Shown here: positions 1 through 8,706 of the stretch, piece after piece
Position numbering within the stretch: position 1 is the first letter of the stretch
Layout of the letters: every line of letters begins with the position of its first letter
Assembly: GCA_018304055.1 (NCBI GenBank)
Contig: JAGVWY010000005.1
Coordinates: forward strand, 1 to 39,315
Length of the DNA stretch: 39,315 nucleotides
Reading direction: 5' to 3'
Origin: Candidatus Pacearchaeota archaeon
GTDB taxonomy: Archaea > Nanobdellota > Nanobdellia > Pacearchaeales > GW2011-AR1
The notes under the pieces: model-generated
The model's database searches: none
What the model was told of the DNA's origin: nothing
Seen by the model: the letters and a program-made list of their open reading frames with translations, nothing else
Translations under genes and position numbers: made by a program

Positions 1-85
1 AATATGGATAGCAAGAGGAAAATTATCTATCAATAATAAAATTTCAATTTTTTATCTGATTATTGAGAATAATCAAATTGAATTG

Positions 86-262
86 TAACACAGCCTGCAA
101 AGTATATGGCGTGTTATGGTTCTTGACATAGTCAAACAACTAATTTATTAGGTTGTTGCAAACTAAAAGCATTTGCTATCTTTTTATTTTATTTATAATT
201 GCTCTTAGTTTGTTTGACTTATTAGTAAACCAATTTACTGACAAAGATAAATTGGTTTGCTA
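86..262 (+). ncRNA. Candidate structured RNA or cluster of inverted repeats (strand uncertain)
   Basis: Successive complementary arms: TAACAC-a-GCC(86-95)/GGCGTGTTA(108-116); AGTCAAA(130-136)/TTTGACT(213-219) enclosing CAACTAAT(137-144)/ATTAgGTTG(147-155) and CAAACTAA(159-166)/TTAGTTTG(205-212); TAGTAAACCAATTTA(223-237)/TAAATTGGTTTGCTA(248-262). No ORF here. Confidence 0.35.
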
Positions 263-400
263 TAGTTTAATTCTCAAGGATAATCTATTATTTTTTTATT
301 CTAATTAAAATAAAATGTATAATCTTAAAATTAAAGAGGTTTAATTGTGTATGGATTAACAAAAAATATTATTAAAATTTTATGAAGAGTCAAGAAAAAG

Positions 401-410
401 ATTTATATAC
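401..410 (+). promoter_or_regulatory. Archaeal TATA box (atttatatac) with upstream purine-rich BRE-like aaaaag
   Basis: AAAAAGATTTATATAC about 25 nt upstream of the start of the family A copy 1 hairpin. Confidence 0.5.
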
Positions 411-428
411 TATCATAAATTAGAAATA

Positions 429-518
429 TAGAGAATTTTGAAAGAATCTAAGTAACAAAATTCTCTAAGAAGAACTTTGCCGAAATTTCCTTCGGAAATC
501 GCAATTATGCAAAGTTCT
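429..518 (+). repeat. Family A twin-hairpin element, copy 1 (5' leader of the giant surface protein)
   Basis: TAGAGAATTTTG(429-440)/CAAAATTCTCTA(456-467), then AGAACTTTGC(471-480)/GCAAAGTTCT(509-518) with inner ATTTCC-TTC-GGAAAT. Homologous copies at 23457 and 35765. Confidence 0.75.
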
Positions 519-540
519 CTATAATAAAAAAGAGCGTGAA

Positions 541-3500
541 ATGAAAAATTATATTAAATGGCATTTCAGTTTATTTATTTTAATTTTATTTAGTTTAAAT
601 TTTGTTAGTGCGAATAATTACACCGTAGATATTTTCTTTACTGTTCCAGATACAGTTTATCAAACAAATGAAAGAATAGAAATAAAAGGTTCTGTTCATT
701 TATCAAATACTTCTGATAATGGAACTTTAATTACTAATATATCGGGTTTTGAGAATGCGCTAGTTAATTTAACCATTAAAAATGTTAATGGAACTTTTCA
801 TAGCAATTACACATTTACAACTTATACTAATGGAACCTTTTATTCTAAAAGCAGCTATTATAATAATGCAACTGAAATAAATGCTTCTAATGTTTCAGGA
901 GATTATTTAATTAGAGCAGAATATAAAGATCCCAATAATAAAATCTGGTATTCAGAGCTTGATATTAGAGTTTTAAATAATACGGTTGATCATCTGTTAG
1001 TAGGCCCTGAAAAAGCAAAATATAATCCATCAGAAACAGTTAAGGTAGTTGTAGTAGCTATGCAATTAATAGAAGGTCGAAATTTATATATTAGTAATGT
1101 TAGTGTTAATGGAACCTTAAGAAATCATACAAAAGGAATTTTAAGTAGTTTCAACTGCACAACAGGAGTATATGGATTTTGTATTGTCAGTTTAACAGCT
1201 CCAAGTGATTATGGTAGATATTTATTAGAGTTAAATAATTTTAAAGCATTTAGCAGTTTTTCAGTTGTTCCTTTTTCAGTTAATGTATACATGAAAGATG
1301 AATTAGGAAAATCAGTAAAAAATGTTTTTGCTAGCGGAGAAAAAGCGCGAGTTGAAGTTAGTATCTTAAATGCAAGTTCTACTGACGAATACACGTTTTC
1401 TGGATATATTAGAGATGCTTCTGGAAATGTTCTAAAAACAATAAATTCAACAACGTTAAATGATAATAATACCTTCATTAATACATTTCAGTTTACTATT
1501 GATAGTTTAACTTTTTCTAGCGGAGCATATTCTGCTTTTGTTACTGTCAATAAAACAGGGGATGGAAGTATTAACTCTTCTACCTCATTTGAAGTTAAAG
1601 ATTGGGTATTAACTATGACAAAAAAATCGTCTGGCTCTGGATTTGAATACGAGCATAGTGTTTTTCCTAATAGAACAGTAAAATTTGATGTTTATCCTAC
1701 TTATCGTTCTAATGGTTCTGTTATCAAAAATTTAAGCTCAAATCTTTTTACTGTTAATTTAAAAGATAATCTTAACAATGTAGTTGTTGTTGGAAATATT
1801 AGTTGGAATGAAAGTTGCGGAAACGAAGGATGTTATGAATTAGCCATGAATTCCACTAATGGAACTGGACAGTTTACTCTCTATGTTACTCTATCTAATG
1901 AAGGACTCACTCAAACAGTAACCAGAATAATAAATGTTATAAATGGAATTCTTTCTGCTCAATCAACTGATAGCGAGGGAAATTTGAAAGAATTGTTTGG
2001 CGCTAATGATTATGTATATTTTTCTTTAACAAGTTATAATACAACTTCAAGCTTTAATTTATCTGATGCAGAGATTTTTTTAGTTAAATATATGAATGGC
2101 AGCGAATATAATTACACAAATGTTAGTTATAATGCTGTTAATTATTCTAATTCTGTTTATGAATGGGGATGGAACGCTACTTTGCAAAGATTAAGATTGG
2201 ATGTGCCTAAAACAGGAGGGGTATATAATGTATTTATTTTTGGTAATAATAGGACTGTTGGAGCAACTTCTCGTTTTATAATAAATCCTTATTCATTGTG
2301 TTCAGTTCCAAAAGATACTCCAGGAAGTGTTTCTTCAACATCTGGAGCTTATTATGTTTGGCAGTTTAAAACAAGTGATACTGTTTATTTTGAATTAAAA
2401 ATAACGCAAGCAGATAATCCTTTAGGAAGAGCAAGTGCATTAAATTCAAGTTCATCGAATGGAACTTCAGGATTAGGAAGTGGATGTTCGATTGATACTT
2501 CAACAAAACAAGTAGTAAGTAATGCTACTATTAGTATTGTAGAAGTTAAACATTTAGAAACAGGAGCCCTTGATAATATTAATGTAAGTGAATCAAAATG
2601 CAAATCTGATGATAGCTCTGGAGGTTACACTTGCACTGTTCAGCCACTGACAAAATGGGCTGGAGGCAATCACATAGTTAAATTTAAAATTGAAGGACAG
2701 GATGGAACTACTGGAATAGGCTATAGTAGATTTGAAGCAAGAGCTTTCTATATGTATGGTTATAGTACAACCTGGCAAAATAGTCCTTCAAGTAATATTT
2801 CTTTAAATGTTCAATTATATGAAGCTGGAAGTGGGTGGTGGGGAAGTAGCAGTGGATTAAGTGGAACTGTTACTGTAAAAAAAGTAGAATATATGGGAAG
2901 AGATGGTGAATGGATATGGCCTCCTGTTGATTCTGGATTAAACGTTTCTAATTTATCAGCTTCAATTACATCTGGCTCTAGTTCAATAACAATTCCTGTA
3001 TCGAGAACAACTACAGGATCATGGAAAACTGGTTATTACAGAGTAGTTATGGAAGGAAAAACAAGTTCAGGAGATACTGATTATGGATATGCTTGGTTTG
3101 GTGTAAAATTATGGGATGTTTATGGAATGCCTGTTGATTGTACTACAAGTAGTTGTAATTATAAGAGCTATTTTAACTCAAAAGAAAATATAACTTTATA
3201 TGTAAAAATATCAAAGGCAGGTAGTTATAGTTACAGTTATAGTGGAGGACAAGATATTTGGGGAAATGTAAGTATTGGAGTTAAAAAAATACAAGATTGC
3301 AGAAAATGGCCATGTTCAGAATATAATGCCAGTAAATATAGCGCAACTATAATTTATGTTAATGAATCAAGTCCATGGTATTGGAACGCTAATACAAATA
3401 ATCAAAGTAAATTCCTTATAGGGATAAATAACACTGAAGGTAGCTGGGGAACAGGATGGTGGAGTGTTGTTTTAAACGTTAATGGAACTGATACAGGATA

Positions 3501-6500
3501 TGCTTGGTTTAATACAATTGCATTTTATGTTGGAATAAGGCCAACAGACATAAATGGCTCAAATTACAAATATAACATTAAACCAGGAGAAAGCAAATAT
3601 TATAATATAACAATAACAAAAAATTATAAAGGATGGGGTGTAAATTATAATGAAAGTGACTATGTAAGTGTTACTTTTGATGATCTTACTTTAAGAGCGT
3701 GGGACGATACAACTTATCAAACAATTGAAAAAAATTATCCTCAAGATTTAAATGTAACTCCTTTAGTAATTAATGGAAGTGTTTTAGTAAATATTAGCTA
3801 CGTTAATGGAAGTTGGCCTACTGGATGGTACTGGGGAGAAATTGTATACAGAAATAACTTAACAAATGAAACTTCTAGTGGATATATTTATTTTGGAGTT
3901 AAACCTTTTAGAGTAAATATAAATAGAAATACAGGTTATGAGATAGATGAATCGCAATGTACGAATGTTACTTTACAAATATATGAACCTGACTGGGGGA
4001 TTAATAGTTATATAGGAGGAAATTATTCAATTAAAACTATTTATGAAAATGTATGGAGTAGTGGATCAAGAAGAAGTATTAATTTAACTAATTATACAAT
4101 TGCAGAAACCTTTAATGCAACAACAAATGTTACTTTATGTCCTAACAATGGAACTTGGGGAAGCGGAAATTGGGGAGGATATCATTACATAAATTTTATA
4201 GTAATTGATAATTCAAATAATAACACAGCTAGTGGAGGAGATGGTTTTAGAGCAATGCCTTTTAGAATACGATGGGGTAGTGTCCAAGGTGTTTCAACTA
4301 AAATAATATCTGAACCTATTTATGTAAATGCGAATGTATCTCAATTTATATCAGGAGCAAGTGCAAACGGAAATTTAAGTTCTGTTTATCAATGGAGATA
4401 TGATAATTCATTTACTGGAAAAGAAACTTATGTATTTAGTGTAGGTAGTTGTTTTTCAAATGTGTCAGGACAATGCAATATAACAGGAGTAAAAAATGTA
4501 ACTATTTATCCTAATTCACGAGGATGGAGAGAAGGATATAATTATTTAACAACAGAATGGAATAAAGTTGATGATTCTTCAAGCAAAATTACTGATTGGA
4601 GCGGCATTTATTTTAATGCTAAACAAGCTTATACAGGAAGTTTTAGTAATACTAATAGGAATGGTAACTGGAAATACAACTTTTATGAAAATGATAGTGT
4701 AACTATAAGAATAACCGTAAGAGATACAAGCAATAATGCTGCAAATGTATCAATAACTTCTGTTTCATACGCTAATACAGGAGGAAATTGTTGGAGTGAA
4801 TGGTGCAAAAGTTATACTACTGCTAATGAATGGTCTTTAACTGATACAAACGCAACAAATGATACAGGAACAAGCGATGGTTCAGCTATTATTTTAATAA
4901 ATAAGCCAACTTCTAATTGGTCTAAAGGAGAATATACAATTAAAGTAGGTATAACAGGAATTAATGGTTCAGCAACAGTTACAGGAGGAAATTTCAGAAT
5001 AATAGATTCAGTTCTTCCAAATATAACAGTTACCTCTCCAACAGTGAATCAAACAATTACAAATAATAGTTTTTCAGTAAGCTGGACAACTACTGAAACT
5101 ACAAGTTGTTACTTATATTTTTGGGACTATAATACTTTTTACAACTATTATTGTGGTGCAGCTAATGCTTCAAATGCTTCTACTGTTGGTTTAACAGAAT
5201 CATGTAATGTAACAAAATATGGATTTAGTAATAATACTCTTTACTATTTTGAATATATAGGTAAAGACTATCAATCAGCTTCGAGTGGTTCTAGTTATGA
5301 CCATTGGTGGCAATCTGGCTCAACTGGATTAAGTACTGATAGCACAAGTCATTCATATTCATTTAATACTTCAAATAAAGTAACAAAAGGATTTTTGAGA
5401 ACACAGAATTATGGTCTTCAATTTTACTGTTATGACAGTGATTATAACTCTGTTAGTGCGTATGTTGCATTAAAAATAGATATAAATTCTAGTAATAATA
5501 TAACAGCTCCAACAATAACTTTAAATTCTCCTACTCATGATCAACATTTTAACACAACATCTGTAACTTTTAATTTTACTTTGGATAAAGCAGGTTATTG
5601 TGAATATTCATTAAATAACGGAACTGCAAATTACACCATGACGAATACAGATACAACTGTCAACTTAAGATTTAATGCCACAAATTCTTCTATTACCGAC
5701 GGAACTTATTTATTATATCCATATTGTAATGATACTTTTGGAAATACAAATTATACTTATAGAACTAACTTTACTATAGATACTATTAATCCTAACATAG
5801 TCTATGGTATTGGTACTGTTAATGATAGTACAAATCTTTCTGGTAATAGTATTTATGTAAATGTAACTGTTAATGATACAACTATAAATAATGTGACATT
5901 TAGATTATTTTATGCTAATGGAACAGCTGTTAATACAACTACTATAACAAGGACAATAACATCTGGATCTATGGGAACAACTGTTTCTGAAGGACTAAAT
6001 TATAAATCTATAAATTGGACTGGATTGGCTGATAATGTTACATATAAATTTAATGTCACTGCAATGGATAAAGCTAATAATAAAAATTCAACTTCAACTA
6101 TAACAACTACTATTAATTTGTCAGATACAACAAATCCTTCGCTAAATTTTACATCAGCTACTTCTAGTGCTGGAAATCAATCTTCAACTTCAATTAATGT
6201 AACTGTAAATGTAACAGAAGTAAATCAACAAGCGGTTGTATTCAGTTTATGGTATACTAATGGGTCATTAGTTAATAGAACTCAATTTAATGATAATAAA
6301 ACTAATTTTAATTGGACTGATTTAAGTGATGAAGATTATCATTTTAATGTAACTGTTAATGATACTGTTGGAAATAAAGGTGCAAGTGAAACTAGGGCAA
6401 TAACTATTGATACTATTAATCCTAACATAGACTATGGTATTGGTACTGTTAATGATAGTACAAATCTTTCTGGTAATAGTATTTATGTAAATGTAACTGT

Positions 6501-7317
6501 TAATGATACTAATCTGAATAATGTGACATTTAGATTATTTTATTCTAATGGAACAATTGTAAATACGACTAATAACCCGATGGCCATAGCGTCAGGAGGA
6601 GCTTTGAATTATCAATTTGTAAACTGGACTGGATTGAGTGATAATGTTACATATAAATTTAATGTTACAGTTAGAGATAGAGCTAATAATAAAAATTCAA
6701 CTTCAACGATTACAACAACAACGAATTTTTCTGATACAATAAATCCTTCGCTAAATTTAACAGTTTTAACTACGAATGCTGGAAATAAATCGACTAGTTT
6801 TATTTCTGTAGAAGTAAATGCAACAGATGACCATGTACAAGCTATTGTATTTGGTTTATGGTATACTAACGGAACATTAGTTAATAGAAGTCAATTTACT
6901 AATAATTGGAGTAATGTAAACTGGACTAATTTAATTGATGAAGACTATCATTTCAATGTTACAGCTAATGATAGTTATGGGAATATAAATACAACTGCAA
7001 CAAGAGCAGTTACTATTGATACTACAAATCCTTCTATAAATTACAGCGAAGGAACAGCAGTAAATTATGCAAATTTAACCCAGAATAATACTTATGTTAA
7101 TGTAAGTGTAACTGAAATTAACTTTTTGAATATTACATTTAGATTATATTATGGAAATCATACTATAGTAAATACTACAGCTTATACTGATAGGATATTT
7201 ACAATTAATTGGACGAATTTATCAATGACTAATTATACTTATAATGTAACTATATATGACGCTGCTGGAAATAAAAATGCAACCTCAAGCAGATATATAA
7301 ATTTATCAGCAGCTTAA
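541..7317 (+). CDS. Giant secreted surface glycoprotein with Ig-like repeats
   Basis: 2258-aa ORF with N-terminal signal peptide (hydrophobic segment ending FVSANN), very many N-x-S/T sequons and C-terminal Ig-like repeats. No C-terminal TM before the stop. Confidence 0.85.
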   Translation: MKNYIKWHFSLFILILFSLNFVSANNYTVDIFFTVPDTVYQTNERIEIKGSVHLSNTSDNGTLITNISGFENALVNLTIKNVNGTFHSNYTFTTYTNGTFYSKSSYYNNATEINASNVSGDYLIRAEYKDPNNKIWYSELDIRVLNNTVDHLLVGPEKAKYNPSETVKVVVVAMQLIEGRNLYISNVSVNGTLRNHTKGILSSFNCTTGVYGFCIVSLTAPSDYGRYLLELNNFKAFSSFSVVPFSVNVYMKDELGKSVKNVFASGEKARVEVSILNASSTDEYTFSGYIRDASGNVLKTINSTTLNDNNTFINTFQFTIDSLTFSSGAYSAFVTVNKTGDGSINSSTSFEVKDWVLTMTKKSSGSGFEYEHSVFPNRTVKFDVYPTYRSNGSVIKNLSSNLFTVNLKDNLNNVVVVGNISWNESCGNEGCYELAMNSTNGTGQFTLYVTLSNEGLTQTVTRIINVINGILSAQSTDSEGNLKELFGANDYVYFSLTSYNTTSSFNLSDAEIFLVKYMNGSEYNYTNVSYNAVNYSNSVYEWGWNATLQRLRLDVPKTGGVYNVFIFGNNRTVGATSRFIINPYSLCSVPKDTPGSVSSTSGAYYVWQFKTSDTVYFELKITQADNPLGRASALNSSSSNGTSGLGSGCSIDTSTKQVVSNATISIVEVKHLETGALDNINVSESKCKSDDSSGGYTCTVQPLTKWAGGNHIVKFKIEGQDGTTGIGYSRFEARAFYMYGYSTTWQNSPSSNISLNVQLYEAGSGWWGSSSGLSGTVTVKKVEYMGRDGEWIWPPVDSGLNVSNLSASITSGSSSITIPVSRTTTGSWKTGYYRVVMEGKTSSGDTDYGYAWFGVKLWDVYGMPVDCTTSSCNYKSYFNSKENITLYVKISKAGSYSYSYSGGQDIWGNVSIGVKKIQDCRKWPCSEYNASKYSATIIYVNESSPWYWNANTNNQSKFLIGINNTEGSWGTGWWSVVLNVNGTDTGYAWFNTIAFYVGIRPTDINGSNYKYNIKPGESKYYNITITKNYKGWGVNYNESDYVSVTFDDLTLRAWDDTTYQTIEKNYPQDLNVTPLVINGSVLVNISYVNGSWPTGWYWGEIVYRNNLTNETSSGYIYFGVKPFRVNINRNTGYEIDESQCTNVTLQIYEPDWGINSYIGGNYSIKTIYENVWSSGSRRSINLTNYTIAETFNATTNVTLCPNNGTWGSGNWGGYHYINFIVIDNSNNNTASGGDGFRAMPFRIRWGSVQGVSTKIISEPIYVNANVSQFISGASANGNLSSVYQWRYDNSFTGKETYVFSVGSCFSNVSGQCNITGVKNVTIYPNSRGWREGYNYLTTEWNKVDDSSSKITDWSGIYFNAKQAYTGSFSNTNRNGNWKYNFYENDSVTIRITVRDTSNNAANVSITSVSYANTGGNCWSEWCKSYTTANEWSLTDTNATNDTGTSDGSAIILINKPTSNWSKGEYTIKVGITGINGSATVTGGNFRIIDSVLPNITVTSPTVNQTITNNSFSVSWTTTETTSCYLYFWDYNTFYNYYCGAANASNASTVGLTESCNVTKYGFSNNTLYYFEYIGKDYQSASSGSSYDHWWQSGSTGLSTDSTSHSYSFNTSNKVTKGFLRTQNYGLQFYCYDSDYNSVSAYVALKIDINSSNNITAPTITLNSPTHDQHFNTTSVTFNFTLDKAGYCEYSLNNGTANYTMTNTDTTVNLRFNATNSSITDGTYLLYPYCNDTFGNTNYTYRTNFTIDTINPNIVYGIGTVNDSTNLSGNSIYVNVTVNDTTINNVTFRLFYANGTAVNTTTITRTITSGSMGTTVSEGLNYKSINWTGLADNVTYKFNVTAMDKANNKNSTSTITTTINLSDTTNPSLNFTSATSSAGNQSSTSINVTVNVTEVNQQAVVFSLWYTNGSLVNRTQFNDNKTNFNWTDLSDEDYHFNVTVNDTVGNKGASETRAITIDTINPNIDYGIGTVNDSTNLSGNSIYVNVTVNDTNLNNVTFRLFYSNGTIVNTTNNPMAIASGGALNYQFVNWTGLSDNVTYKFNVTVRDRANNKNSTSTITTTTNFSDTINPSLNLTVLTTNAGNKSTSFISVEVNATDDHVQAIVFGLWYTNGTLVNRSQFTNNWSNVNWTNLIDEDYHFNVTANDSYGNINTTATRAVTIDTTNPSINYSEGTAVNYANLTQNNTYVNVSVTEINFLNITFRLYYGNHTIVNTTAYTDRIFTINWTNLSMTNYTYNVTIYDAAGNKNATSSRYINLSAA
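5779..5879 (+). repeat. Internal direct repeat, copy 1 (101 bp, one mismatch to 6409-6509)
   Basis: gatactattaatcctaacatag[t/a]ctatggtattggtactg...gttaatgatac in both copies. Confidence 0.85.
6409..6509 (+). repeat. Internal direct repeat, copy 2
   Basis: See 5779-5879. Confidence 0.85.
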
Positions 7318-7368
7318 TGAAAAATGATAAACAAAAAAAAGAAGGAAATAAGTAGAGAAAGCTCTTCT

Positions 7369-8670
7369 ATGAAAATAGTTAGAATTAATTTGTTGATATT
7401 ATTTATAATTTTATTAATTCCTTTTGCAAAATCTGCTGCTGATTTTTCTGTAAATACTTTTTCTTGTACACCCAGTGAAATTGCTATAAATGATGTTTTC
7501 TCATGCACTGCACAAATAAAAAATAACGGGGATGCAGCTGGTTCTGTAAGCACTGCTACATTGTATCCTGATGCAGGTAATTGGCTAGAAGAATCTAGTT
7601 ATGCACAAGCTTCTGGATCAAGTGTGGATCCTGGACAGACAACAGAAGTCACTTTTACGAATTTAAGATCTGTACTATCTGGAAATAATGGATTTTCTAA
7701 AATAATGTTAGATGATGTAACCGATACTTATGTTGCAGACAATAATGTTAAAGAAAACGTTATAGATGTTGTTGTAAGTGTTAATAGTTCTGTAACAAGT
7801 GCAGATGCCAGCGATGATTTTGATGCAACTGCAGAAGTTACTGCTGGAGGAAACATTGACGTTGAATTAACTTTTACTGTGAATTCTGGAGGATGTAGTA
7901 TCGGAAGTCAGCAAAATCCTAAAACAATCTCTGACATGAGTGATGGAAATATTCAATCAAAATCATGGAGTGTTACAATGGGAACAACAGGGAGTTGCTC
8001 TTATAAGGTTACTGCTTCGGCAACAGGAGATGCAGGTGTTGCCTCAAAAGATGATAGTGATAGTGGGACAGTTAGCTGTAATGACTGTTCAAGTAGTAGT
8101 AATACTTCTTCGAGTTCTAGTGGAGGTGGGGGAGGTGGAGGAATTGGAACAACTGTAAAATCCATAGGAGAGCTTCCTGCTAGTTATACTATAGAGCTAT
8201 CAGCAAATGAAAATCTTGCATTTAATTATTCAGGAGAAAGGCATTATGTAAGTGTTACTGATATTAAAGAAACTTCTGCAACAATCGTAATAGAAAGTGA
8301 GCAACAGACTTTTGTCCTATCTATAGGACAGATAATTAACGCTGATTTAAACGGAGATAATTATGCAGAAGTTTCAGTTGAATTAAGATCAATTAACATA
8401 ATAACAAAAAAAGCAAAGGTGGTTATAACAAGATTAACTGAAGGAATAATTGCAGATAAAGGAGAAGAAGATAAGAAATTAGAGGGAGGAATAACTGGAA
8501 GAGCTGTTGATGGAAGTGACAAGGAAATTAGTGAAAAAGAAAAGTCAGAGACTTTAGAAGCTAAAAAAGGATTTTATAAAATCTTGTTAATTATCGTTGG
8601 TATAGTGATTATTTTGATTGTTATAATATTTATTTTAAAGAAATTCTCAAAGAGAAATATTTATAAATAA
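7369..8670 (+). CDS. Surface protein: signal peptide, CARDB-like domain, poly-Gly linker, juxtamembrane beta module, C-terminal TM
   Basis: ORF 7324..8670. The likely start is the internal Met (MKIVRINLLILFIILLIPFAKSAA). GGGGGGG linker and C-terminal ILLIIVGIVIILIVIIFILKK. Confidence 0.75.
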   Translation: MKIVRINLLILFIILLIPFAKSAADFSVNTFSCTPSEIAINDVFSCTAQIKNNGDAAGSVSTATLYPDAGNWLEESSYAQASGSSVDPGQTTEVTFTNLRSVLSGNNGFSKIMLDDVTDTYVADNNVKENVIDVVVSVNSSVTSADASDDFDATAEVTAGGNIDVELTFTVNSGGCSIGSQQNPKTISDMSDGNIQSKSWSVTMGTTGSCSYKVTASATGDAGVASKDDSDSGTVSCNDCSSSSNTSSSSSGGGGGGGIGTTVKSIGELPASYTIELSANENLAFNYSGERHYVSVTDIKETSATIVIESEQQTFVLSIGQIINADLNGDNYAEVSVELRSINIITKKAKVVITRLTEGIIADKGEEDKKLEGGITGRAVDGSDKEISEKEKSETLEAKKGFYKILLIIVGIVIILIVIIFILKKFSKRNIYK

Positions 8671-8706
8671 TAAAAATTTAATAAGTTATCTAAAAAGGGT
8701 GATAAA

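Noticed and set aside
429-518. Family A as an intrinsic terminator
   Set aside because: It lies between a TATA box and a start codon and has no U-tract directly after stem 2; known archaeal termination does not need hairpins.
7317-7355. Short TAATG-coupled ORF (MKNDKQKKEGNK*) with an A8 run that could slip into the next gene
   Set aside because: The downstream gene has a better start at 7369 with a standard signal peptide; no independent support for slippage.
7314-7553. Minus ORFs opposite surface-protein genes (7314, 1209, 2385, 2593, 11273)
   Set aside because: Antisense to well-supported coding sequence; no homology recognised.
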